Positions 41,101 to 51,511 of a stretch of 64,000 nucleotides of DNA are shown here, piece after piece (position 1 is the first letter of the stretch; the number at the start of each line of letters is the position of its first letter). Under the pieces are notes generated by a model. That model saw only the letters and a program-made list of their open reading frames with translations, had not been told where the DNA came from and did no database searches. Where the stretch lies: assembly GCF_000972845.2 (NCBI RefSeq), contig NC_040022.1, positions 19,212,713 through 19,276,712 on the forward strand, in the 5' to 3' direction. This DNA comes from Larimichthys crocea. Its lineage: Eukaryota; Chordata; Actinopteri; Sciaenidae. The translations under genes were made by a program, and so were the position numbers.

Positions 41101-44100
41101 AACTGCATGCCTGCTCACGAAACGTGATTTTTTTTCTATTAAGCAAAAGAAGCCAAATTTCCCAAATGTTGCCGAAACACAAAACAAGGGCAGATAAGAT
41201 GTAGTGTAAAAATGTGATAATTGTAATTCAAAAATCAAAAATACAAATCTAAGTGACATTTCAGGACAGATTTAATTTTACTCAACCATTTTCAAAACTT
41301 GCTCGAGACACATTTCTGTTGGTCCTAAAAAAAACTATTGAGTCTGCCCTGGTAACTATAGACTCACCGTATTGACCTAAACCCCACCTATATAAACACT
41401 GTAGCTTATTTTTCTTGATCTGGAAAATGGATTCGTCATAGCAGAAAGCCTCCTCAGTGTATGTTCTGTACTGGTGCCTTCAAAGAAACATAATACATAT
41501 GTTACATTGAAACCGATACAGTATATATGTTGTTATGCCAGTGGGGTTTTATGATGAGAGGAATCTTTCAGCACTCGATCTGACAAGTCTAAATTTAGCC
41601 TATACATGTGGGTGTAAAAGCTAAAGTACATGTCAAGAGAAGTGTCTTCATTTTAACTTATAGAAGATCATTCAGTTGAATGTCCTTGGGGTAGACAGAC
41701 AAACTAAGGGGGCTGAGGCTACAGAGGAATTAAGATTAACAAAAGAGCCAAATATTGACTGAAAGCAGAGGCTGTATTCACCGTTGACAGTCAATCAGCA
41801 AAGTACAGCAGAGCACCTGTTACTGCAGACATCTTAATCAGTCTCACTGCTGGCTTGGTCATCAAGTAGAGAACGCAAGCTGCTGGCTGCAGTTCAACAG
41901 AATGCAAGCACAAATTATTTTACATACATGCTTTGAATTTTAAAAAAACAAGAGTTTAATCTCAAGATTAGATGTCTGCTCTGTAAAAAGTATTACTACT
42001 TATTATAGTAATTATTCACATTCTCACTGAGAGTTACATGAGAGAATTGAAATCACTTAAAATCTGTAAACTAATTGTTAAACTACAGGTGTGAGATGTT
42101 AGTTTAGTTTAGCACAAATACTGTTGGCAGGGAGAAACAGCTAGCTGGTCTGGCTCCAGGGCACAAGCTCAAATAAAATTTCAACTGCAGTTTGGCATGT
42201 GCACAAATGAAGCAAATGCTAAGAGGTTGGCTGATTTGTAATTGCCTTTAGACAGAGCCAAGCTAGCTGTTTTCCACAGCTTCCAATTTTAATGCTAAGC
42301 TAAGTTGACCATCTCCTGGCTTCTTATTTACCATACAGATATGAGCAGTATATCTCAACAAGAAAGTGAATCAATGTATTTATCACAATGTTGAACCATT
42401 TCTTTAATATTTGTGCAAATATCAAAAGATCCAGCACCATCTGATTAAAATTTCAATTTCCGTATGTCTGACATTCAGCAACAGAAACATTTTTTAGACC
42501 ATTTATTGCCTGTTCTCAGACAAACAAAGTGAAATCCAAATTGCTGTAGCCCACAGGCTTCTTATATATAAATATAGACGTACTTACCACAGAGGAAACA
42601 ATATAGCAGAGTTAGGTTTAGGGCAATTCCCAAGAGTCATTGCCTAACTCTCTCCACATTTCCGTGGCACAGGTTTTAATTGTGTATGCTCGGAGCAGTA
42701 GGCCCACCTCACAGGAAACCCAAGAAATGAAACGTAAAATATTTGCCTTACCCCAAACAGGCCCCAGCCAAACAGTACTGCAGAACGCTACAGTACTGCA
42801 GGCTCTGCACACACTGAACTCAATCCAAAGTCAAGCATCAGAATCACATTTTTCAAAATCAAGGTTTCCTTTGTATCCAGCTAAAACTTGTATTTCAGTT
42901 GACAGCTTTTAGCATCTTTAGTTCTTTTCATCTTTCTGTTCCCACAACAGCCGCTCTCCTCCTCTGGGTAAATGTGTCCCTTCTCACACACAGACCTTTT
43001 GGACTTCCTGCATCAGCACAAACCTCATAATCACAACATCTCTATCCACAGCATTCTTTACCAAAGCCACAAATTAAATATGAACTCATGACACGGCAAG
43101 AAGAGCGCCCTCCCAATGGAGCAATGATAGATGCTAGAACCTCAGATTAGGACTAATGGTTCATCAATATCATATTTCATAAGAAGCAGTTAACATTTGG
43201 TTTATTCACTGATTGTACCACCATCATATCACCAAGATATGTTGCAGTGCTCATTACACATGGCGCACATACGGCACAGCGCTAGTGTTGGTTGGTTGGT
43301 CTACCATTTGGGTTCAAACTGAAATATCTCAACAACTAGGTAATAGGTTCCCATGTAATCTTTGACAGTTCTCGTTGACATTTATGGTCTCCAGAAGATT
43401 ACTTGAATGAAGACTTGATGCCCTGAATTTTAGTCTAGTGTCAAAATGACAATCACCAAGACATCTTCAAAAAACCATTAAAAAAATATTGGATGGATTG
43501 CCATGAAAATGTGTACCCCTCCCTCCAAGATGAATACTAATAACTTTAATTTGATAGAGCACCATCATTAAATCAGAAAGATTCCAACTGAATCCACACT
43601 TTAGTTTATGACCATATACCTGCACAACTAATGACCTCCTGATCAGCGTCAGCTATACACTGTGGTTGGTGCTAATTAGCAAACATTAGTGTGCTAACAC
43701 ACTAAAATAAGATAGTGAACATAGTATTGTATCTGCAAAACATCAGCATGTTTGCATTGCTGTTTTACGCCTGTTATCATCACAATGTTAGCTTAACGAA
43801 CTGCTGTGCAGATTCACAGAGCCCCTACAGTTTTTTCATAACTCACGGAATCACATACATTTTTGACTGTTTTTGTTTTCATGGGTTCACTTGCAGAGCT
43901 GTCAATTTGGATCCTCTATCCCATTGTCTTAGCCACCCACCCACTTGACACCACTATAATGTGTGCTCTTCTAAAATGTCAGACAATTAACATAATCCTG
44001 AACCTGAGACCTTGCATTAGACTTTAAAACACAGAGCTCTCCCCATGCATTTTGCCCATCTATAACTTTCTATCGCTTTCTTTTTCAGGGCCTCCCCATC

Positions 44101-44968
44101 TGTCTGTACAGTATGTATATTTACATGTTTCCTCGCCTATGTTCTGTTCCGGGAAAAAAAATGTTCCTCTCATTCACTTTTTGGCTGTACAGACCACAGT
44201 TTTTTTCCAGTGCATAACTCTCAGCCTTGTCTTCTGTTCAGAGTTGATTTAGAAACCAAAGCCAACTGTTTGGACTCAAGCTCCCTTTTCCCTCCTGGTC
44301 TGTCTCTTCTTTTTTCTGTCAAACTCACATTTTTCACTCACTGTCTCCATAAAGACTTCCTAGAAATCCCTCAAATCTTGTGATCTTTTTTCGGTTTGTA
44401 TGTTTTTATCTTGAGACTTTAGACCACTGGAGTTGTCTTGGTCGTAGTCCAACAGCAACAGGGTCAGATTTGCATTGTGGCATCTCAGACTCATTGTGTA
44501 GCATGTGGAGCCAAAGCTCATAGGATGAAACAGCTGCCAGGGGCTTCACGCAAGGAAGAAAGCTGTGGTATGTTAACATGGCAAGGTTAAAATAGAAAGT
44601 GGGCTGCCTTGTCTGCATGTTCACGTGGACATGTGTGTTTGTGTTGGTTTAAGAGCATTTCTGTGGAGTATGTGTGACTAGGTGCAATAAAATGTAAATG
44701 AAATTCAACATTGAATCTTTGAAAAGTTATTCTCCTGAAAGTCAGATTAATATTCAACACAGGCTCAGAGGTCCACTCTACACAATTTGTTAAATCACTT
44801 TAGAGTCAAAAGCTTTCCTGACCCTGAATTTAGATCAGCCATTCCCGGATCGAAGACTTTCAAGGTCAACATTCAGCATCCCGACTTTGATTAACTATCC
44901 AATCCAACAGTCCTCCACTGACGGAGAGATATGAGATGAATATTAAACCAGAGCTTACCTTGTGACAT
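32093..44968 (-). CDS. kank4: kank4-like KN-motif and ankyrin-repeat protein, complete, 9 coding exons
   Basis: Coding exons on the minus strand in order: 44968-44959, 39575-38067, 36859-36784, 35801-35508, 35320-35236, 34728-34509, 34415-34273, 33958-33758, 32185-32093. They total 2631 bases, exactly 877 codons with the stop. Residues about 22-60 are the KN motif (YSVETPYGFRLDLDFLKYV), which in KANK proteins binds talin. Coiled-coil stretches lie near 201-243 and 298-342, an SKSIMR segment near 510, and ankyrin repeats near 690-870. In known KANKs these regions bind liprin-beta1 (coiled coil) and KIF21A (ankyrins) at the cell cortex around focal adhesions. KANK4 is favoured by VHHIKKIKRLLDQQWECL, by the ending DKRGRTALSIA...LLQAHAKARAL, and by linkage to lrp8, angptl3 and pgm1. 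At 876 aa it is shorter than human KANK4 (995). Confidence 0.85.
32341..33052 (+). repeat. Dispersed teleost repeat, rearranged copy
   Basis: CATCTCAACAATAATTGGATG at the start, ACTAATTAGCAAATGTCAAC in the middle and GTACAGCCTCACAGAG near the end. Same family as at 43310-43800, with internal rearrangement. It lies in the last kank4 intron. Confidence 0.6.
33758..33958 (-). CDS. kank4: kank4 exon: two ankyrin repeats
   Basis: 201 bases, phase 0. TGLTALHLAVRHGRVVMVRL and GTTALMFAAERGHTHIARLL, classic ankyrin TALH/TALM motifs, ending CDLTLTDK. Confidence 0.94.
34273..34415 (-). CDS. kank4: kank4 exon: ankyrin repeat
   Basis: 143 bases, phase 1 to 0. NLQNNAGYTAVMLASLT then MEVVRKLMELGNIHI, the second KANK ankyrin unit. 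Confidence 0.92.
34509..34728 (-). CDS. kank4: kank4 exon: start of ankyrin domain
   Basis: 220 bases, phase 0 to 1, donor GTTATT. FQHWFSVAAEEASVASRLA, then LLAFLVNLADDNGNTVLHYS, the hallmark entry of the KANK ankyrin domain. Confidence 0.92.
35236..35320 (-). CDS. kank4: kank4 exon: helical segment before ankyrin repeats
   Basis: 85 bases, phase 2 to 0, acceptor TTCTTATAG. SADFMAACQFLKDHM parallels the SEEFLNACRALSQHL segment that precedes the ankyrin domain in KANK4. Confidence 0.87.
35508..35801 (-). CDS. kank4: kank4 exon: acidic/Ser-rich linker
   Basis: 294 bases if the acceptor AAAAAG at 35803-35802 is used; donor CAG-GTGAGA is strong. Low-complexity Ser/Glu/Gly/Thr-rich linker with no domain. 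The acceptor is weak because A residues run right up to it. A second in-frame AG allows a start at 35765. Confidence 0.65.
36784..36859 (-). CDS. kank4: kank4 exon: SIM-motif segment
   Basis: 76 bases, phase 1 to 2, acceptor CATGTAG, donor GTCAGT (weak at its third base). Reads A-SKSIMRTDESAGT. KANK family members carry a conserved LKSIMKKK segment at this point between the coiled coil and the ankyrin repeats; here the basic run is reduced to a single Arg. Confidence 0.7.
38067..39575 (-). CDS. kank4: kank4 large exon: KN motif and coiled coils
   Basis: 1509 bases, phase 1 to 1, acceptor GTTTACAG, donor GTATTG. Encodes the KN motif, basic IKRVPIQRRSK, HIRPHLLRASSLPLTVLL, two heptad-rich stretches, and VHHIKKIKRLLDQQWECL near its end. 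All match the KANK plan of one giant exon holding the N-terminal half. Confidence 0.93.
42090..42415 (+). repeat. Degenerate foldback (MITE-like) repeat in kank4 intron 1
   Basis: Left arm GGGAGAAACAGCTAGCTGG and right arm CCAAGCTAGCTGTTTTCC are inverted, followed by AATGCTAAGCTAAG and ending in AACAAGAAAGTGAATC. Same family as 60142-60680. Confidence 0.6.
43310..43800 (+). repeat. Dispersed teleost repeat, near full-length copy
   Basis: Ordered blocks: AAATATCTCAACAACTAGG, TTGGATGGATTGCCATGAAA, TTTATGACCATATACCTGC, GGTGCTAATTAGCAAACATT, ACATCAGCATGTTTGCATTG. The same blocks in the same order recur elsewhere in this window. No coding potential. Confidence 0.7.
44959..44968 (-). CDS. kank4: kank4 first coding exon, three codons plus one base
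   Basis: ATG TCA CAA G followed by donor GTAAGC. Its phase (1) is exactly what the 39575 acceptor needs, giving MSQGNILPHKTTEN and then the KN motif. I chose it because the large exon has no ATG before the KN motif and the other nearby donor (42588) has the wrong phase. The 5' UTR should extend upward from 44969, perhaps to about 45.15 kb. Confidence 0.6.
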
Positions 44969-45200
44969 GTGCTCAGCAGTTTCTTCCACTTTGTTTTGCT
45001 GATGTGAGGGTGTGTTTGTCAGACAGTCCACTACAGTCTGCTCTCAGCTCAGTTCAGCTCCTGCCAGTCTGTCTCCAGAGAAGGCAGGGAGGTGCTGTCA
45101 GGGAAAGTGGCATGCCGCAGCTGTTTTGTAAATGCCAGTGTGCAGCCCCTGCCATAACAGAAGCTGGGTCTGCTTGTGTGTAAAAGGGAGCATGGAGCAG
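44969..45200 (-). promoter_or_regulatory. Presumed kank4 5' UTR and promoter region
   Basis: Placed only by position upstream of the kank4 start codon on the minus strand. No convincing TATA box or CpG island is visible; the start site is unknown. Confidence 0.3.
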
Positions 45201-45784
45201 GGAGGGGCTTGTGAACATGCCTTCCTACGGTACCTCCTGTCCAACGAGACTGACAAGTGGGAGACTAGACTTTGAGAACCACACCCACTCCTTCAGACAA
45301 CAGCCAATGGGAGTTCAGAGGTGTAGCCGGGAAAGACAACAACTCTTCTGGGACCTTGGTGGCAACATGTCAAAATATGGAGCATCTGGTGTGAAGTAAC
45401 AGAACGTACCAGAGTCACCTTACTGTGTACCATACATAATCCCCTCAGCTAACATCAGTGACTACACAGTGGAGCTCCCTCTTTCAGAATGTGTAATCCT
45501 ACCCAGTGTTATGTGGTTTCTGTCCCCCGTAATCAAGTAAACAGGGGGAGGGCAGAAGCTTGTGCCATCCATGAGGGTTAAGTCCCACAGTGCATACCTC
45601 TCATTCTTCATGGATCCTCTTTCAACCCCTACCCAGCATCTTCCTTTGGGGCATTACTGTCATGCTGTGAAAGCCTTTCACCTTCTCTTTATAAGGGCAG
45701 TGGACAATAAGTAACAACTGTCTGGACTGATTGAAGTGGAAATTGCTTTTATAGCCATGCTAGCACCAGTGTCTGTCAGGCTGA

Positions 45785-46575
45785 CGATCTTTCTACACTC
45801 AACAACTATTAGACGGATTGCTGTGAAACTTTGTATAGACATTCATGGCACCTAGATGATGAACCATAGACTTTGTTCAGACTGCAGTTTTGTTTCTCAA
45901 ATCACATCTTTAAGACAGACTGTCTGCCCTTACATTTTCAAGTGATCAGATTGAAATGTCCAACCTATCTGCATGGATTGCTGTGCTAATGATCTAGGCG
46001 GTGGTGGTTGATGGCGTGGCTCGACAGTTGTGTTGTCCTTCGTACCGCTCTGCTTGTAGCAGCATGCCACTCTGATGAACTTCTGTCACTCTGGATTTGA
46101 CATTGTCATTGTGCGCTCAAGTGACTCAAAAGACGCTTTGAAATCTGATAAGAGCGACCAGAGCATCTGGACTGAGACAGATCTGCAGAAATCAGATTGG
46201 AATTGCAAATTTCAAACAACCTCCAAATGTGGCTTGGATCTGATTTGCAAAAAATCACACTTCATGTGGTTTTATGCTGTCCAGACCTTCAAAAATCAAT
46301 GTGAATACAATCTGAATGTGCCAAAAAAAATTGATATGGGCTGGCAGTCTAAAAGCTTTCCTGATTTTGGTGATCGCCTGACTCAACATAAGTGTTAGAT
46401 ACATTGACACACACATTCGTACAGACATTCATGGTTCTCACAGGATGGTTCTGATTTTTGTGATTACCCAGTTTTCCCTCTAGTGCCACCTTGAGGTATT
46501 TATTCCTGGTCTTATTTGAAATGTCTCAACAACTATTGGATGAATTACCTTGAAATTTGGTTTGCTGATTTATTT
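45785..46575 (+). repeat. Dispersed repeat copy split by an inserted element
   Basis: CTCAACAACTATTAGACGGA and ACATTCATGGCACCTAGATG end near 45865. The family resumes with TTTTGGTGATCGCCTGAC near 46365 and a second CTCAACAACTATTGGATG block near 46525. Confidence 0.55.
45876..46351. mobile_element. Possible non-autonomous DNA element inside the repeat above
   Basis: About 475 bases of unrelated sequence. Its ends read CAGACTGCAG on the left and GGCAGTCTA on the right, a short inverted match. It carries no transposase and no clear target-site duplication. Confidence 0.4.
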
Positions 46576-48755
46576 CCAGTGTTTTATGTGCAATAAATCA
46601 TTGAACTGCACCAGTCTGCCCGTTCCGGCTGAATTTGTGTCTTTCCCCTGCTGCCTGGGCTCCTGACTAGGCTGGTGTGACTGATGAGGCAAGTGAGAAC
46701 AGGTGGACAAGAGAATGAGGAAGTCTGGTAAAAAGATCTGTTGGAGAGGCAGGAAATGGCAATGAATGGTTTCGAGGCAGTGGGAATGTAGCTGAATAGG
46801 CAGAAAGTGACATTTTGTTTATTTTATACCTTATGTTTATAGTTCATCTTTCATTTTCTCTCTCAGTCTTGTTCCCTTGTGTCCATTTTTTGTGTTGGGG
46901 TGCAACTGTCTCAGTTTGTGTCCTCAGACCAAGAGAAATGTTTTTCCCCAAACATGCAAATCCCAGTCTGTGCCCTACAGTCAAAACTGTTTATCACAGT
47001 CTCCAACTAGTAACATCCATCTTGAACTTAACTTGAAAGCAAAATAAACTGTGCGATGTTAATGAAGTGTATGACATGATGAAGCAGGAAAGCCTCACAA
47101 GGAACTGCGACCGCCGCCTTGTGCCCCACCATGGATGGAAAAGGAATTAGCAAGAATTAGCAAGAAATACTCCTTTTCCATTACCGAAGCAGACAACTGA
47201 CTCCGAGAGGGATTGTGGTTTGACTCGAGGGAAAGAGAGAGAAAAAACAGTCTTTATTGGACCAAATGACTGCTGACGGACTGACCACATACTGCAGAAA
47301 ACTTGGCTAAAAGGCAAAAATGTATTCAAAGGCAGTTTCAGAGAAAGATTTAGAGTTGCATCACATTTGGGGAGTAGGGTATACATTTACTTTGTAATAT
47401 ACTTAAAATATTAGTTGAAATATGAGTTGTTAATTATTAACTTATACAAATAAAGATTTTGGCTTTCAGTGTTAAACGCATAAGGCACGAGGCTTGTCGG
47501 TTGCAGGGTGTTCATTTTCCACCCATTTGGCTGTTATTACTTGTGGAAGCTGCCTCCTGGTGGAAAGTATAGCTGGAGGTAAGTTAAACACTGCCAAGAG
47601 GCAGGTCCTCCTTTGAGCAAAAATCATGTGATGTTTTTGGAGTTTGCAAAGTCGGTCAGTATCTTTATGCTGTGTTACTATTGCTCAATGGTTAGGCATT
47701 TGAAGGGTAACTATAAGTACATAAAACAGATGGAAAAGTTCAGTCCACCTAAAGGTCTGTCACAGCCGTCATCTTCCCCCGTTTGATCTCTGTTATGTAA
47801 CTGTGGTTTGTGGTTAGGGGAGTTACAGGTTGTGCTGTAGCTGCATTGGCCAACTGAAACAGTGTAAGTGGTCATGTAACAATGACTTATGAATCAAGAG
47901 TGTTTTTTTGGCCAGAAGGCCACAGACCCTCGACAACTTAAATAAAGCAGCTTTATTTGAATCTATAGATGTCACTTGTTGACTAATCCAGGATTGATCT
48001 TCACATCATGGCTGAGGATATGTAGGATATGTTTAAGAATGGTATAGCTCAGCAGCTGATCTGTGCCATAATAATAATAATAATGTTGAGTATTTCAGCT
48101 AAATGCAGCATAAATATGTGGAACAAACCAAATTGAAGATAGAAAGTAGTTTATGTTTTCAGTCAAATCTGTAGAGTCACTGTCTGTGTGAGTTTCAAAA
48201 ATCAAGGTTTGTTTACTGACAGGTAAATTGACTGGTAGATGATTTATAAGGAAATATTAATGAGCTCAAATGTATGTTATTTGTCGTTCATTTCTCATTT
48301 ACAAATGAATCTCTAAAGGTTTTTTTATATATATTTTTAAGATTTGTCCCAAGGTTTGCATTTAACTATATTTATTATTGACCTACATGTTACATGCCAA
48401 AGCCAAACTACAGCTTTGGCCTTTACTTGGAATTAGTATTAATATGTCAACAATCTGTGTTTATAGAAGACAATTTGAGCTGTTATCTATTTTTCCGCAG
48501 TGGCCAAAAGAAACAAAGAAATCAATAAAAGTTACTGCAGCAGCTAAACCTGATCATATTGACTAAACGAAATCATATTTAGTCTAATGTTTGGAGAGAG
48601 ACACAGAGAGAAAGATGAATGTGAGTCATACGTTCAAAATATCACTGTCATTATATCATCATAATGAAAGGAAGAGGAAAATTACACAGAGAAATGTTTC
48701 CATATTCGAATCAGTCCAAAGTGTATAATGTGCATGAAGCAGTCAGTTTGGAGGT

Positions 48756-48757
<2 letters not shown>

Positions 48758-48797
<40 letters not shown>
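48758..48797 (+). repeat. (GT)n microsatellite
   Basis: Uninterrupted GT tract of about 40 bases in the kank4-angptl3 gap. Confidence 0.95.
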
Positions 48798-48801
<4 letters not shown>

Positions 48802-49059
48802 CATATTAATACTTATCAAGTCTCATTTTAGGAGGAAATAAAATGGCAGGAAATATATGTAATCCATTTGGAGCTCCTGAAAATAGTAGGTCTACACTGT
48901 ACTCTTTATAATATTATTTACAGAGACCCAACAATTCCCACAACACTTGGCAAGTATGATGTACAATTTAATAATATATAATGCACTGTAATATTGTGTT
49001 GTCAGTACTACCTATACTATTACTCAGTTCAGTTGAGTTCAGTTTAATTGTATACACCC

Positions 49060-49160
49060 TGGACAAACATCCATCACAACAACCATTCACACTGACATTT
49101 ACACGTATGGACTTAGAGTCACCTATAAACCTGGATGTCTTTAGACTGTGAGAGAAAGCC
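49060..49160 (+). repeat. Old dispersed repeat fragment
   Basis: CCTGGACAAACATCCATCAC, ACCATTCACACTGACATTTA and CTGGATGTCTTTAGACTGTG match, in order, a very common fish LINE-end-type repeat. Its family is not assigned here. Confidence 0.5.
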
Positions 49161-50091
49161 AGACTCATACAGGTAGAACCATAGTGAAATGTGTTACTGT
49201 AAGCTCTTACAATTTGCTAACAAAAAACAGTGTAAAATAGGACAGTAATAAAAAAATAGAGAATATAATGAATGATAATGATTATAATAATAATGTCTGT
49301 TCTGCATGTCAGGTGTTCAGAGAGACGAGAAGTGAGACAGTACAGTTCCCTGTTCACCCCTGTGCTATTTTGTGGCACGTGGGACAGACACGCTGCACTC
49401 TGGATTCAGACAGACTGTTGCCTCATGATAAGATTATTCAAAAAAGGAAAAAAAAATCAAGGCCTTGACCCCTCCCGTGCAAGAGAGGCTGGATGGAGAT
49501 GAAAGTGGTAGAGAACAAGCAAACATAATTCATTTAAAGTCATGCTTTTAGGCTTCTTCTTATGTATGGTTATGCTATTCATCGAGTCCATCACCAGCTC
49601 CTCGTACAGTACATCTTGGCTATGTGTTTGTTTGAGCTCATTGTACCACCTTCAGTCCTGCTAGACACATAATCGTCACTACCTCACACACGCCCCCTTG
49701 CACTCCCCAATGGCCTCCATAATGTATGTCTCTCACTCTTTGATTTCATAAACATGGGCCCTGCTGCATACATTTTACCTTCCAGAGAGCAAGGCTCCAT
49801 GCTGAAGTCAGGGTTGTGGAGTGTGTTTACTGTGTACACACTGTTGGGCTCATGCAACCCTGCTCTCACATGGGTTGTTAACATTTAACAGAGGGGAACA
49901 GAGGTCATCACCTTATGTGGATATACAGTTATATTTTACCTTTTACAGTGGTCCTACTTTAAACAGCAAGGGACCATGCACCACATATTGCAGAAATACA
50001 GGTCAATGTTTGTTGAAAGCTAGTGAATGGAACGTTTCACTACAGGGTGGTAAAAAAATGATTCTAACATGTTGAGTCGGGTAGCTTTTCT

Positions 50092-50271
50092 TTTTTTTTT
50101 GTCCTTTTCAAGCTTTATTTCTGATAGAGTGAGGTGAAGAGTGACAGGAATGTGGGGAGAGAGAGGCGGGAAATGACATGCGGGAAAGATTCGAACCCTG
50201 GGCTTCCACAGCAAGGACTGAGCCTTTGCACATGGGGCGGCTGTTCTACCTACTGAGCTAAACGCTTCCTC
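50092..50271 (-). mobile_element. tRNA-derived SINE with target-site duplication
   Basis: On the minus strand: an A-box TAGCTCAGTAGG (50260-50249), a B-box GGTTCGAATC (50197-50188), a CTCTCTCTCCCCACATT body and a poly-A tail. The 9-base direct repeat AGCTTTTCT flanks it at 50083-50091 and 50272-50280. It is a tRNA-related SINE and not a functional tRNA gene, since no complete cloverleaf forms. A second copy lies in an angptl3 intron. Confidence 0.85.
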
Positions 50272-50615
50272 AGCTTTTCTGTCTTTAAAGCGATCGTGGG
50301 AACAATCCATGCTGCTTGATTTTATTTTGAGCAACAGCTGTTTGTTCCCTAGAGATATTACATGCATCTTTACTCGCACATCATCTACACTTACCCACAA
50401 CTGGATAAAAAAACAAAACAAACTGAAACTAAATGTTGCAAAACCATGAACCAGAACTCGTATGCCATATTTCTAAATCGATCCTATACGTAAAGTGGGT
50501 CATCTTCCTGTTTACCACCCATGCAACCGAGACCAGCCACGGCCTCAGCACAGGTAACTGCAGGTCAGTTTAAAACACACGGTTCTGGCTCAGAGGGAAA
50601 CATCTCTTGCCCAGG

Positions 50616-50711
50616 GTGCACCCCGCCTCTCGCTCATTGCCAGCTGGGATAGGCTCCAGCACCCTGCTTATCCCTGATGAGGATAAGCGGTTACAGAAAA
50701 TGGATGGATGT
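50616..50711 (+). mobile_element. LINE 3'-end-like fragment
   Basis: GCTGGGATAGGCTCCAGCAC, GAGGATAAGCGGTTACAG and ATGGATGGATG form the familiar 3' terminus of a widespread fish non-LTR element, here 5'-truncated to about 95 bases. It sits about 190 bases upstream of the angptl3 TATA box. Confidence 0.6.
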
Positions 50712-50903
50712 GTATTGCAGAGAAACTTCAATGATACATTTCACAGCATTCAAGTGCTTTGTTTGATGTCAAAACTAACCACTGAAATTTAAACCAAACC
50801 AAAATTAGCCAACTTTCAACAGTCCATTTAGCAGGAGGAAAATGCATCATCCATGTAAATATTGATCAGATGAACAGGTTAACCATTGACCCATGGGACA
50901 GAG

Positions 50904-50910
50904 TATAAAG
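50904..50910 (+). promoter_or_regulatory. angptl3: angptl3 TATA box
   Basis: TATAAAG 95 bases before the start codon, putting the start site near 50935 and giving a 5' UTR of about 70 bases. GTTAACCATT at 50879-50888 resembles an HNF1 half-site; mammalian ANGPTL3 is HNF1-dependent, but this match is only suggestive. Confidence 0.65.
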
Positions 50911-51004
50911 GTCAGGAGCCTCACCCAGCAGCTCTCAGCTGAGGACTGTCACTCGCTCCCCTGACATCACTGACACACAGCTGGAGAAGCAGCACGACAA
51001 CATC

Positions 51005-51511
51005 ATGAGAATTACACTAATTCCCCTACTGTTTCTCCTGGCTGCTGCTTGTGTCCCTGTCCTCTGTGGCAGAGAGGAACAGCCTGTCCTCCAGCCAAAC
51101 GCCTCAATTGAAACCCGTTCCCGCTTTGCAGGTCTGGATGATGTGCGTCTCCTGGCAAACGGTCTCCTCCAGTTGGGTCAGAGTCTGCGGGAGTTTGTCC
51201 AAAAGACAAAGGGGCAGATAAATGACATCTTCCAGAAGCTCAACATTTTTGACCGCTCGTTTTACCAGCTGTCAGTGCTCGCCAGTGAAATCAAAGAGGA
51301 GGAAGAAGAGCTGAAGAAAACCACTGTAGTACTGAAGGCCAACAACGAAGAGATCAAGGGCATGTCTGCTGAGATCAGCTCCAAAGTGGACAGCATCCTG
51401 CAGGAGAAGGGTAGCCTGCAGAACAAGCTGGATGGGCTGGAGCAGAAGCTGAGCAGTCTGTCACACGGCCTGGTGACGAGTGAACAAGCAGCAGAGATTC
51501 ATGGCCTTAGG
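51005..51511 (+). CDS. angptl3: angptl3 exon 1: signal peptide, lipase-inhibitory segment, coiled coil
   Basis: 169 codons, phase 0 end, donor GTGAGT. Start ATG in ACATCATGA, just before the hydrophobic ITLIPLLFLLAAACVPVL signal. IKEEEEELKKTT begins the long coiled coil. Confidence 0.95.

Larger units (their letters stand above)
39576..44958 (-). other. kank4 intron 1
   Basis: 5.4 kb between the three-codon start exon and the large exon. It contains a degenerate foldback repeat at 42090-42415 and a dispersed repeat copy at 43310-43800. A donor-like CTGTG-GTAAGTA ends at 42588 on the minus strand, but no matching coding exon was found. Confidence 0.55.
45200..50880. other. Divergent intergenic region between kank4 and angptl3
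   Basis: 5.7 kb with no supported gene. Repeats account for parts of it: a nested repeat complex (45785-46575), (GT)n (48758-48797), an old repeat at 49060-49160, a SINE (50092-50271) and a LINE-end-like fragment (50616-50711). The rest is AT-rich and unrecognised. No DOCK7 exon was found. Confidence 0.55.

Noticed and set aside
42588..42812. Minus-strand exon candidate ending at a GTAAGTA donor in kank4 intron 1
   Set aside because: Its only open ATG frame ends in phase 2, which does not fit the phase-1 acceptor at 39575. It may be a non-coding exon or chance.
32093..44968. Alternative identity as kank1, kank2 or kank3
   Set aside because: Those end with longer tails after the last ankyrin repeat and differ in the DKxGRTALSIA ending. 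The VHHIKKIKRLLDQQWECL segment parallels KANK4. Some doubt remains because the coiled-coil part is less KANK4-like.
45211..45399. 62-codon plus-strand frame upstream of kank4
   Set aside because: No recognisable motif, no splice or promoter context, and it lies in the presumed kank4 promoter flank.
50180..50271. A genuine tRNA gene
   Set aside because: A-box and B-box are present, but arms do not pair into a cloverleaf, there is a long non-tRNA body with poly-A, and a target-site duplication flanks it: a SINE.
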